A stretch of DNA of 64,000 bases from Ruegeria sp. ANG-R. Lineage in GTDB: Bacteria > Pseudomonadota > Alphaproteobacteria > Rhodobacterales > Rhodobacteraceae. The DNA lies in NCBI RefSeq assembly GCF_000813985.1, contig NZ_JWLJ01000001.1, forward strand, positions 422,453 to 486,452. Direction: 5' to 3'. A model generated the notes under the pieces. The model ran no database searches. It saw only the letters and a list, made by a program, of their open reading frames with translations, and was not told where the DNA came from. Made by a program: the position numbers and the translations under genes. This document shows, one piece after another, positions 33,026-40,776 of the stretch. Numbering within the stretch: position 1 is the stretch's first letter; each line of letters starts with the position of its first letter.

Positions 33026-33569
33026 GCGCGTTTACAAGGACATCACGATTGACGGCGTGACCTATGCCAATGCCGAGGCGATTGCAAAGGCCAAGGGCGT
33101 AACTGTCGATGCCGTACACAAGGCCCTGCAGCGCGGCACGGAACATCGCATCGGGAACGGGCATGGCGGTGTTGAACCCATGCCAGTACGCATTCGTGGT
33201 CAGGTTTTCTCTGATGCCGAAGCTGCAGCTAAGCATTTCGGAATCACGGCGAACGGTATCCGTCAGGCGATCAGGTGTGGTCGCGAAGATCGCGTGGGGC
33301 TTGCTCCGACTGGGCCAACGGCCAACGCCCGCGCATTCAAGATCGGAACTTTAACCTTTCAAAGTATGCGCGAGGCCAGCATTGCCTTGGGCTTCAAGAC
33401 CGATACCTACATCGCCAAGGTTATGCGGAAGGGATCAGCACGAGGCAAGCAGCGGATTTTGGCTGCAGCGATGAAGTATGCCGAACGCTTGCAAGCCGAA
33501 AATCCGTCAGTTTCGCGGCCTCAAAAAAACGGCCTAAATACGGGCGTTGCAGGAGGGTGCGCACCATGA
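33018..33569 (+). CDS. Putative DNA-binding phage protein with tandem HTH-like repeats
   Basis: From the ATG at 33018 the protein has 183 residues. Three repeated blocks share a DGVTYANAEAIAKAKGV / GQVFSDAEAAAKHFGI / LTFQSMREASIALGF pattern, each followed by a helix and charged residues. This is the repeat style of NUMOD-like DNA-binding modules from homing endonucleases. No nuclease domain is present. The gene overlaps both neighbours by a few bases. Confidence 0.6.
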   Translation: MGKRVYKDITIDGVTYANAEAIAKAKGVTVDAVHKALQRGTEHRIGNGHGGVEPMPVRIRGQVFSDAEAAAKHFGITANGIRQAIRCGREDRVGLAPTGPTANARAFKIGTLTFQSMREASIALGFKTDTYIAKVMRKGSARGKQRILAAAMKYAERLQAENPSVSRPQKNGLNTGVAGGCAP

Positions 33570-33952
33570 CCCTTCGGCCACCCCGCTTCGAGAATGCACC
33601 GGCGGCGCATTTTGACATGGAGCCATTTCGCGTCGCTGCACACGGCGAATTGGATAGTTTTCCATTGGTTGAGCCGGGGGTTTGTCTGAACCCCATGTGT
33701 TCGCGCCGCTTTGTTCAGGCGCGCAGCTGGCAGCTTTATTGCTGTGACGCCTGCCGCCGTATGGATGAGGCCGAAATGCGCCGTGTGGGGCAGAAGGCTG
33801 CGCCCGCGCTGTTGGCATGGCGCATGGGCAAATACGAAAAAGAAAATGATGACCTTCGGGCGTTGTCTCGGGCTGGGCGGAACTACGCCTCGCGCCTGAT
33901 GTCCGAATGGTACGGAGATCGACAGGCAAGAATATTGGAGGCAGGCAATTGA
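33566..33952 (+). CDS. Hypothetical zinc-finger phage protein
   Basis: From the ATG at 33566 the protein has 128 residues. The centre GVCLNPMCSRRFVQARSWQLYCCDACRRMDEAEMRR has a Cx4C...CxxC zinc-ribbon arrangement as in FCS-like or recombination-related small proteins. Function unknown. It is coupled to its neighbours through ATGA and AT overlaps. Confidence 0.6.
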   Translation: MTLRPPRFENAPAAHFDMEPFRVAAHGELDSFPLVEPGVCLNPMCSRRFVQARSWQLYCCDACRRMDEAEMRRVGQKAAPALLAWRMGKYEKENDDLRALSRAGRNYASRLMSEWYGDRQARILEAGN

Positions 33953-34602
33953 TGGGCGAGGCAGCGGCACATATGAGGTTGGTCGATAGCGAAGACCTCT
34001 TTGAATATCCGATCAGAACCGGCGAACGGCTGGAAAGCCATTTCTTCATGACGTGGCGCTTTGACCGCTGGATGCATTCTGAGTTTCGCCTGCTGGCGGA
34101 CAAAGAAGTGCGCGCAGTTGGCTTCGATCTTTTCTGCATCGCGCAAAAGGAAAGCCCGGTCGGCACGCTGCCGCTGGATGAACGGCTGCTGGCCCGTTTG
34201 GTGGGTGAGACGTTGGACGAATGGCGGCGGCTTATGGAGCGGCCTGTGACGCCTCTCTACAACTGGAAGGAATGCCGTTGCGACAATGGTCAGATGCGCC
34301 TCTATCACCCGGTTGTGCTTGAGATCGCGCAAGAGGCTTTGGGCCTGCGTGACGACAAGATGGCCAAGCGTGAGGCTGACCGCGAACGCAAGCGGATTGC
34401 CGAACTTCCCGACAAGATGCTGCGGGCCGGTGCGCCCAAGGGCATGACAGAGGATCAGACGCTTGTACTGCAGTTTGATCAGTTCCTTGTGGATCACTTC
34501 GACGTTAACGGACAACGGCGAGTGCCGCTGATCAGGAAGGCTTTGGAAGCCTTTGAACTCAAGCGCGGAGGCTTGGATTGGCGCGCTGAAATGGCCCGAT
34601 AG
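33952..34602 (+). CDS. Putative phage replication protein (DUF1376-like)
   Basis: From the ATG at 33952 the protein has 216 residues. The central part ESHFFMTWRFDRWMHSEFRL...LPLDERLLARLVGETLDEWRRL resembles the N-terminal domain of DUF1376-type proteins found in phage replication modules. The rest is charged and helical. A repeat-rich non-coding stretch follows it (34603-34850), a placement typical of a replication initiator and its origin. The assignment is tentative. Confidence 0.5.
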   Translation: MGEAAAHMRLVDSEDLFEYPIRTGERLESHFFMTWRFDRWMHSEFRLLADKEVRAVGFDLFCIAQKESPVGTLPLDERLLARLVGETLDEWRRLMERPVTPLYNWKECRCDNGQMRLYHPVVLEIAQEALGLRDDKMAKREADRERKRIAELPDKMLRAGAPKGMTEDQTLVLQFDQFLVDHFDVNGQRRVPLIRKALEAFELKRGGLDWRAEMAR

Positions 34603-34850
34603 GTTCTTTCCAGTTTCTTCCAGCGGAAGGAAAACGGATGGAACTTGGAAGGAAACCGGAACGAAGCCGGAGCGAATTCGACTGAATATGGAAAGGTTTG
34701 GCATGTTTCGCCGACTTTTCGCGCCGAATTTTTCCGGGCTAACAGGACATAAGACGAAAATATAAAAAAATCACATTGCCGAAAGCGCCCCAATACCAAC
34801 CGAGCGCCAATTTGAGACCGGGGCAGATGCTATGAAAAAGGGCAAAACCG
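34603..34850. other. Non-coding region with GGAAGGAAA repeats; candidate origin
   Basis: Within 34,605-34,680 GGAAGGAAA occurs twice direct (in CGGAAGGAAAACGG and TGGAAGGAAACCGG) and once inverted as CTTTCCAGTTTCTTCC. An AT-only stretch (AAAATATAAAAAAATCA) lies at 34,756-34,772. This looks like an iteron-plus-AT unwinding design. No gene is present here. Confidence 0.45.
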
Positions 34851-35438
34851 ATGGACAGTACAGAACAGGCAGACGGTGAAAAGAAGGTCAAACAACTGCT
34901 GATCAAGCCTTTGGAAAGGCGTGGTCTGGCAAAACCATCCAGTTTGACTAAGGCGCAATTTGAGGAAATGGTTCAGGACTTGTGCGCGCGCTTGGCGTAC
35001 ATGACCGAGGCCAATCTGGCGGCTTTGGAAGAACACGCGGCGGGCCATCCCACTGGCAAAGACAAAGACCGCTTCCCCATCGCAAATCGTATTCTTGAAT
35101 GGGCCGCGCAAATACAGCCACCGGGTGACGATGCATCGCCGCTGATCCGGGCGGTGTTTGCCAACCAACTCGGGCGCGATGCTCTGGATAGTGGGTGGGC
35201 ACCTGAGTTGCTTTTCGAGCTTCGCCAGTCGCGGAAATGGCCGGGCGCGTGGGCTGTCAAGGGCATCAAAGAACGGGCGCATGATGCCGTCCGCAGGATG
35301 GAAGATATCGAATATCGGTTGACGCGTGGGGATGAACTCACCCCGACCGAGTCCGATTGGCGCGCGCGGCGTTTGTCAGCCATCGAGAAGTGTCGGCGTA
35401 TCGCACAGCTTGGCGCTCAAGATGGGGGCAAGGCATGA
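34851..35438 (+). CDS. Hypothetical phage protein
   Basis: The protein has 195 residues, largely helical and charged, with no recognised domain. It overlaps the NusG-like gene by 4 bases (ATGA), so the two are translated together. A candidate ribosome site is AAAAAGGG 14 bases upstream. Confidence 0.6.
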   Translation: MDSTEQADGEKKVKQLLIKPLERRGLAKPSSLTKAQFEEMVQDLCARLAYMTEANLAALEEHAAGHPTGKDKDRFPIANRILEWAAQIQPPGDDASPLIRAVFANQLGRDALDSGWAPELLFELRQSRKWPGAWAVKGIKERAHDAVRRMEDIEYRLTRGDELTPTESDWRARRLSAIEKCRRIAQLGAQDGGKA

Positions 35439-36310
35439 GCATGATGGGAAAGATTGAGGCGCAGGAACTGCAGTGGTTCGCGGTGCGAGTGAAGCACAAG
35501 CACGTTGGTGGCATTCGCAAGACTATGGTTGGCGGCGAATTTGAGACCTTCAAGGATCGGGCCGGGAATGTTCGCAAGCGTCGGATCAAGGGAACTGGTA
35601 AGAAGGTGTTCGTTTCAGAACATCTGATGCGTCGCGCTGGCTTTGAGGTATTCCTGCCAATCGAAAAAGAGATGCGTCGCAAGAACCGGTTCTCGAATGA
35701 AAAGCACCTTGTGGCTAAACCTCTGATTGTTGGCTGGGTGTTTGTCGGTTGGCCGGTAGGCGAAAACCGTTGGCATGATCTGATGCGTTTGGATGTGGTG
35801 TCGGGTGTGATGGGGGCGGGTGGCGTTCCGGTCATGATTCCCAGATCGCGGATCGCGCGTCTTATGCGGCAGTGGGGTGGCGGTATGCTGTCCCCAAAAT
35901 GCCATCAGATCATGAAGGCAGGGGCGGGATATGTCGCGGGTGATGTCGTCAAGGTTCCCGATGGTCCTTTCGTGGATTTTGACTGCACGATCATCGACGT
36001 TTCGGAAAAGGCTGCGACGGGCGTGATTGAGATATTCGGGCGCTCAACGCCACTGGAAATACCGGTGGAGAAACTGCCGGTTCTTGATCTTCCCGGCGAA
36101 GTTGCTGAGGTAGTCGGGAAAGAGGCCGATGGGGACTTTGACCCAAAGCTTTCGGCTTGCATTTGCGGTCATCGGGCCGCGACCGTAACCAAGGCGAAGG
36201 ACGGTTTCTGCGTAACCTGCGGCAATTGCGGGCGGCGTGCAGCTGTAGGTTCTGACAGCATAGAAATGGCGCGGCACAAGTGGAATTCGTGGCGCTCTGG
36301 ATTTTGTTAA
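35435..36310 (+). CDS. NusG-like antiterminator fused to Lar-type zinc ribbon
   Basis: From the ATG at 35435 the protein has 291 residues. Residues 12-147 read as a NusG N-terminal domain (LQWFAVRVKHKH, HLMRRAGFEVFLPIEKEM, PLIVGWVFVGWP). Residues 165-215 are a KOW domain (GYVAGDVVKVPDGPFVDFDC). Residues 241-288 form a cysteine cluster (CIC, then CVTCGNC and HKWNSW) like Lar restriction-alleviation proteins. Position at the end of the early operon, ahead of two terminators and the late genes, fits a lambda-Q-like role on phage transcripts. A fusion of these two domains is unusual. Confidence 0.8.
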   Translation: MSMMGKIEAQELQWFAVRVKHKHVGGIRKTMVGGEFETFKDRAGNVRKRRIKGTGKKVFVSEHLMRRAGFEVFLPIEKEMRRKNRFSNEKHLVAKPLIVGWVFVGWPVGENRWHDLMRLDVVSGVMGAGGVPVMIPRSRIARLMRQWGGGMLSPKCHQIMKAGAGYVAGDVVKVPDGPFVDFDCTIIDVSEKAATGVIEIFGRSTPLEIPVEKLPVLDLPGEVAEVVGKEADGDFDPKLSACICGHRAATVTKAKDGFCVTCGNCGRRAAVGSDSIEMARHKWNSWRSGFC

Positions 36311-36530
36311 GCATCACCACCAATTGTTAAGGGGGGTTGACCGGATACAGCATCTTCCCTTAACAAATGGAATCAGACGAAGGTTTGCTGGCCACTGTTG
36401 AAAGATACATGCCAGCTTACCGGGCGGTCGAAAGCGCAAGATCAGTTCCCGCTATCAACCGTATTCCGTCAAAGTCAGGTGATCCCGCAATAGCGCCAAC
36501 ACCTGACAGTGCTACTGCATTGGATGAAAT

Positions 36531-36558
36531 GGCCCGGCGATTACGCGCGGGCCTTTTT
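36531..36558 (+). terminator. Terminator after the rightward early operon
   Basis: Stem GGCCCGGCG with CGCGCGGGCC around loop ATTA, followed by TTTTT. It is 220 bases after the NusG-like gene and faces into the late region, so it is a plausible target of antitermination. Confidence 0.8.
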
Positions 36559-36910
36559 ACTTGCAACGACCAGCTGATTGGATGTCGTTCTGCACGCCTT
36601 TGTAAAAGCTGTCGAATGTGTTGGTGCGATACGCATTGGCAACGTCCAGCAGATCGGCTGGCAGGAAGTTGTGCTTCTGCGAAAAACTCAGATGCAGATC
36701 GTTGTCGGCTTGTTGCACGGATTGGAAGCGAGACATCCAGTCCCCGGTTGGTCCTTTGGCTGACCATCCCATTTCTTCGAACTCGTAAGACAGTTGGAAC
36801 GCGTGGGCGTCGTCGGCCAATTGGAACACGGCGCTTTCGAATTCGGTGCATTGTTCAGCTGCTGCGCTGCACGCTGTGATCGTCAGCGCGGTTGCGATGT
36901 ATTTCAGCAT
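36557..36910 (-). CDS. Secreted small protein, opposite strand (moron candidate)
   Basis: The protein has 117 residues with a signal peptide (MLKYIATALTITACSAAAEQ) and a mature acidic helical domain with two cysteines (EQCTEF, GRCK). It has a good AAAGGAC ribosome site and lies on the strand opposite to the surrounding late genes, with a terminator on each side. This arrangement is typical of a gene expressed from the prophage itself. Function unknown. Confidence 0.65.
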   Translation of the reverse strand: MLKYIATALTITACSAAAEQCTEFESAVFQLADDAHAFQLSYEFEEMGWSAKGPTGDWMSRFQSVQQADNDLHLSFSQKHNFLPADLLDVANAYRTNTFDSFYKGVQNDIQSAGRCK

Positions 36911-36980
36911 GTGAATGTCCTTTAAAACAACTTTAGGTTATATCCCCAGATAGGGGCTGGGGATCATTTGGTTCAAGGGG

Positions 36981-37015
36981 AAAGGCTCGGTCGGAAACGT
37001 CCGGGCCTTTTTTTG
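36981..37015 (+). terminator. Second rightward terminator before late genes
   Basis: AAAGGCTCGG pairs with CCGGGCCTTT (one G-T wobble) across a 10-base loop and is followed by TTTTTTTG. With the terminator at 36531 it forms a tandem barrier between early and late genes. Confidence 0.8.
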
Positions 37016-37173
37016 TATCTACCTGCATCCACCGTTGTGGACGCTACCACCCCAGATTTGGAGGCCGCTATGAAACGCATCTAAGACTTTTCTCTTGTCC
37101 CGAGGTTTTGAGGCCGGTTGCCATGTTGTGCAGCTGGCCTTTTTTCGTCTGAGCAACAAAGAGGAAAGACCAG

Positions 37174-37848
37174 ATGCTGAGAAAAGTTCTAGTGGTTGCT
37201 GCCGGTCTGGCAGCTTTGGCCGGTGTCGCCATGGCGCACATCGATGACGGCGTGAAGGGCGTGGGGGCGGATATGTTCCAAGTCGGCGAAGTGGACGTGA
37301 AGGGCCTGACCCAGTTTGAGAACATGCTGGGCGCGTTGGGAACGGAAGGACCGAAGGCCATCAATCGCGCGATCAACCGTACGGGTGATATGGCGCGCAC
37401 TCAGGTGGTCAAGGCGCTGTCCAAGCAAACCGGCTTGCCCCAGAAGACCATTCGCCGGGCGGTGAAGGCCAAGCGCTCAACGTGGGACAATCTGGAATAC
37501 TCGCTGCTATCTGCTGGCGGGGATGTCTCGCTGAAATACTTCAAAAAGCGTGAGACCCGCGACGGCGTTGAAGCTGATCTCGGTCGTGAGCGGGGCAAGG
37601 TTCTGTTCATCGGCGATACGTTCTTCAAGGGTGGTGTGTTCCCGCAGCGGCGGGTGGAAATCCGAAGCATGGGCGGGCACGTCTTTGGGCGTGTTGGTGG
37701 GCGAACGCAGCTGGAAAAGATCAAGTCCGGCGTGTTCATCCCGGTCGAGATGGTTGAGGGCGCATCAGCTGATGCGTTCGAACGAACGGTCGCGCAGGTT
37801 CTGCCGCGCCGGTTGGATCATGAGATCAGCCGGGCGCTTGGCCTTTAG
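37174..37848 (+). CDS. Minor tail protein Z-like, with signal-like N-terminus
   Basis: The protein has 224 residues. From about residue 44 it matches gpZ-type proteins: ENMLGALGTEGPKAINRAINRTGDMARTQVVKALSKQTGLPQKTIRRAV. Residues 1-22 (MLRKVLVVAAGLAALAGVAMAH) read as a signal peptide, odd for a tail protein. The start has a good GAGGAAAG site and the alternative internal Met (at MFQVGEV) lacks one, so the extension seems real. It lies ahead of the terminase genes, not within the tail cluster. Confidence 0.65.
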   Translation: MLRKVLVVAAGLAALAGVAMAHIDDGVKGVGADMFQVGEVDVKGLTQFENMLGALGTEGPKAINRAINRTGDMARTQVVKALSKQTGLPQKTIRRAVKAKRSTWDNLEYSLLSAGGDVSLKYFKKRETRDGVEADLGRERGKVLFIGDTFFKGGVFPQRRVEIRSMGGHVFGRVGGRTQLEKIKSGVFIPVEMVEGASADAFERTVAQVLPRRLDHEISRALGL

Positions 37849-37872
37849 GCCGGGATCGCGGCGAAACAAACC

Positions 37873-37923
37873 GGGCCTTAGCTTATAAGTTAAGGCCCAA
37901 AAGGGTAGGGACCGTACCTTTTT
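37873..37923. terminator. Strong hairpin pair between gpZ-like gene and terminase
   Basis: GGGCCTTAGCTT-AT-AAGTTAAGGCCC (37873-37898) is a 12-bp stem with one G-T wobble. It is followed by AAAAGGGTA...TACCTTTTTC (37899-37923), a terminator-like stem with a T run on the plus strand. They may end the gpZ-like transcript or be part of the packaging site. Confidence 0.55.
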
Positions 37924-37983
37924 CTGATTGCACGCGGTGCGGTAAGCCCCCGAAATCTCGGTAGTCAGACCGGTATTTGAAAG

Positions 37984-38030
37984 CCTTAACATTGGGGAGT
38001 TCGCTTAACATTGGGCGCTTAACAGTTTAG
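37984..38030 (+). repeat. Three CTTAACA repeats upstream of terminase small subunit (candidate cosB-like sites)
   Basis: CTTAACATTGGG occurs at 37985-37996 and 38004-38015, with a third partial copy, CTTAACAGTTTA, at 38018. They are closely spaced, same orientation and 30-80 bases upstream of the Nu1-like gene. In lambda, the terminase small subunit binds repeated R sites in cosB at this position. Confidence 0.5.
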
Positions 38031-38061
38031 CCCGACCAGCCCCTTACAGGATGGAAGGCCA

Positions 38062-38799
38062 ATGGAGCCAGCACATCATCAGGAGCAAGAATATCGGCTG
38101 GTATCTCAGGCCGAGTTTGCGCGGGAAATGGATGTCAGTCGGGCGGCTGTCAGCCAATGGAAGTCGAACGATATCCTTCGGGATGATGCGTTCACGAAAC
38201 CCGGCAAAAAAGGAAAGCTCAAATTCGAGATCGCAGTCGATCAGGTTCGGCGCAACCGTGATCTTGGTCAGTCACTTGGCAATGGTATTGCGACGCGAAC
38301 CACTGTCGATCAGCCTGCCCAGCCGACGCCACCGCAACCTGCTGCGCCCGCGCCGCCTGCATCGGATCAGCCTGACTTGTTGTCGGCTCCGCAGCCCCAG
38401 ACGGTCACGCCGGAACCGCAGCCTGCGCCTGCAGCCGAGCAGATTTCCAAGCCGGACACGGTTGAGGATCAGCTGAAACGCGCGCGGCTGGAAGATCAGC
38501 TGCGGAAGAACCGCATCAGCGCCGCCGAGGAAGCGGAAAGGCAGGGCCTGTTGATGGGGTCCGAAGATGCGCGTGAGCAAATGATGCGCATCGCCGGGAT
38601 GATGATGCAGATTTTTGAGGGTGCGCTAACCGACTTTGCGACGGTTGTTGCATCCGAATTTGGTGTGCCGAAGCGAGATGTTCTGCATTTGCTCAAGGCT
38701 GAGTTTCGCAATGTTCGCGAAACCGCCATGCGCAAGGAACGTGCCCGGCAGAATGAGGTTGAACGCAACGCCGTTGCGAGTGTCGATATGGAGGCGTGA
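38062..38799 (+). CDS. Terminase small subunit-like protein (Nu1-type)
   Basis: The protein has 245 residues. The N-terminal winged HTH is YRLVSQAEFAREMDVSRAAVSQWKSNDIL (residues 11-39), followed by a long Pro/Ala/Gln-rich linker and a helical C-terminal domain (DQLKRARLEDQLRKNRISAAEEAERQG...MMRIAGMMMQIFEG). This is the Nu1 plan: DNA-binding head and helical tail that contacts TerL. Start follows GGAAGG and is just upstream of TerL. Confidence 0.8.
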   Translation: MEPAHHQEQEYRLVSQAEFAREMDVSRAAVSQWKSNDILRDDAFTKPGKKGKLKFEIAVDQVRRNRDLGQSLGNGIATRTTVDQPAQPTPPQPAAPAPPASDQPDLLSAPQPQTVTPEPQPAPAAEQISKPDTVEDQLKRARLEDQLRKNRISAAEEAERQGLLMGSEDAREQMMRIAGMMMQIFEGALTDFATVVASEFGVPKRDVLHLLKAEFRNVRETAMRKERARQNEVERNAVASVDMEA

Positions 38800-40776
38800 T
38801 TGCTTGATTTCACTGTCACGAATGCGGAGTGGGTTGCCCATGACGTGCTGGCAGAGATATTTACGCCGCCGCCGCCTGTCGATTATTTGAAATGGGCCGA
38901 AGACAATATCGTTTTCTCAAAGCGAGAAAGCGAGTTTGACGGCCCATATAATCGGGCGCGTTTCCGGTACTTTGACGAAGTGCTTATGGCACTTTCACCT
39001 GATGATCCTTGCCGGATCGTCACCTTGTCCAAGTCTGCGCAGTTGGGCGGCACGGTGCTGGCAAACATTTTCACCGGCGGTTCCTTGGAAATGGACCCCG
39101 GCGATTTTCTGTATGTCCACCCGACCGATGACAACGCTCGGCGCTGGTCGAAGATGAAGCTCACGCCGATGCTCAAAGGCACGTCGGCGCTTCGCAAAAT
39201 CTTCCCGATGAAAGCCCGCGACGGTCAGGACTCGGTTTACTACAAAGAGCGCCGCGACGGTCGTGGCGCTATTCTGATCTCGGGCGCGAACTCGCCCGCT
39301 TCGCTTAGTCAGGTTTCGATGAGCCGTCAGGTTCAGGATGACCTTGCCAAGTGGGATATGAACAGCGCGGGCGATCCTGAAAATCAGGCGGACAGCCGCA
39401 GTCAGGGTCGCGAATTCGCGAAGATATTCAAGATTTCGACACCCATGGTTGTGCCGGGATGCCGGATCACCAAGAACTATGAGGATGGCAGTCAGGAACA
39501 ACCTTATGTGCCGTGTCCGCATTGCGGGTTCATGCAGGTGCTTGAATGGGAAAACATGCTGCAATCTCTGGACGAAGATCATCCAGAACGCGCGCATTTT
39601 ACCTGTCAGGGGCCGGATTGCGGATGTGCTATTGAAGATCACCACCGCGCAGAGATGATCCCGCACACGAAATGGCGCGCGTCCAATTCCAAGGCCAAGC
39701 GTTATCATCGGTCTTTCTATCTGTGGTCGGCCTATTCGCCACTGCAGTCGTTCGAGCGGATCGCGCGGTCGTGGCTGGCCGCGAAGGGCGACCCGCCGAA
39801 GGAACAGACGTTCTGGAATGATGTGGTGGGCCGGGCATACCGGATACTTGGCGAAGCGCCGCCTTGGGAAGAACTAAAGGACCGGGCCAGCGAGTCTGAC
39901 TATTCGCACGGGCATATTCCGGCAGGGTTCCCGCTTCTGACTTGCGGTGTGGACTGTCAGGGTGATCGGGTCGAGTGGCAGGTTGTTGCTTGGGGACCAA
40001 ACAAGCGTCGGGCAATTGTCGAGTATGGTGTCTTTGACGGTCATATCTCGGAAGAGAAATGTCAGTCACGTCTCAACGACCTGTTGAAACAGGGCTTTCG
40101 AAACTCGTATGGCCGCAAGGTTCTGATTGATCTGCTGGCTATCGACGGCAACGCCTATACCGAGGATGTCTGGGACTGGGCGCGAAAGCACGTTTCCAGT
40201 CGCGTGATCATGGTGCGCGGTGTTCACCCCGAGGGTGCGCCGTTGCTGGCGCAGGTCAAGAAAGAGCGTAACCGGCGGGGTAAGATCGTCCGCTATTCGA
40301 AGAGGTTTTATAACTTCGCTTCATCGGTTTTGAAGATGAGCCTCTATCGAAATCTAAAGAAAGACGATCCCGAAGAGCGTGGTTTCATCGCATTGCCCAA
40401 AGGGCTTGAGGATGAGTTCTATCGTCAGCTGACCGCTGAGACGCGAAAAGCTGAGAAGGCAAAGAAGACAGGCTTCACGCGTTACCTATGGGTCAAAGAC
40501 CCGAACCAAGCCAACGAGGGTTTGGACACCCATCTGCAGGCCGAGGCGGCATTCATCAGGTTGTCAGGATCGCAACGCGATTTTACCGACGCTGAGTGGG
40601 ATCGCTTGTTTGCGGAACGTGAATGTCCGCCCGAAGAGGCACAGGGCGATTTTGAAGACCTGCTGATGGCGGCGCAGCCATCGTCTGAGCCAACAAATAA
40701 CTCAGTCGATCACGGCGCGGCTTCGGGTGAGGACACCAAGGCGCGTGCGCGCAGAAAATGGGGAAATAGAACGTAA
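38800..40776 (+). CDS. Terminase large subunit (lambda GpA family)
   Basis: The protein has 658 residues, starting at TTG directly after the small subunit stop. The Walker-A-like region is VTLSKSAQLGGTVLANIF, and the segments DDLAKWDMNSAGDPENQADSRS and YVPCPHCGFMQVLEWE (zinc-knuckle) are typical of GpA. The C-terminal nuclease part includes LTCGVDCQGDRVEWQVVAWG. It cuts and pumps phage DNA into the capsid in an ATP-driven manner. It ends in TAATG with the portal start. Confidence 0.95.
   Translation: MLDFTVTNAEWVAHDVLAEIFTPPPPVDYLKWAEDNIVFSKRESEFDGPYNRARFRYFDEVLMALSPDDPCRIVTLSKSAQLGGTVLANIFTGGSLEMDPGDFLYVHPTDDNARRWSKMKLTPMLKGTSALRKIFPMKARDGQDSVYYKERRDGRGAILISGANSPASLSQVSMSRQVQDDLAKWDMNSAGDPENQADSRSQGREFAKIFKISTPMVVPGCRITKNYEDGSQEQPYVPCPHCGFMQVLEWENMLQSLDEDHPERAHFTCQGPDCGCAIEDHHRAEMIPHTKWRASNSKAKRYHRSFYLWSAYSPLQSFERIARSWLAAKGDPPKEQTFWNDVVGRAYRILGEAPPWEELKDRASESDYSHGHIPAGFPLLTCGVDCQGDRVEWQVVAWGPNKRRAIVEYGVFDGHISEEKCQSRLNDLLKQGFRNSYGRKVLIDLLAIDGNAYTEDVWDWARKHVSSRVIMVRGVHPEGAPLLAQVKKERNRRGKIVRYSKRFYNFASSVLKMSLYRNLKKDDPEERGFIALPKGLEDEFYRQLTAETRKAEKAKKTGFTRYLWVKDPNQANEGLDTHLQAEAAFIRLSGSQRDFTDAEWDRLFAERECPPEEAQGDFEDLLMAAQPSSEPTNNSVDHGAASGEDTKARARRKWGNRT

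Noticed and set aside
36367-36879. 170-codon plus-strand frame after the NusG-like gene
   Set aside because: It runs through a strong terminator and is antisense to the secreted protein gene, which has signal peptide and ribosome site.
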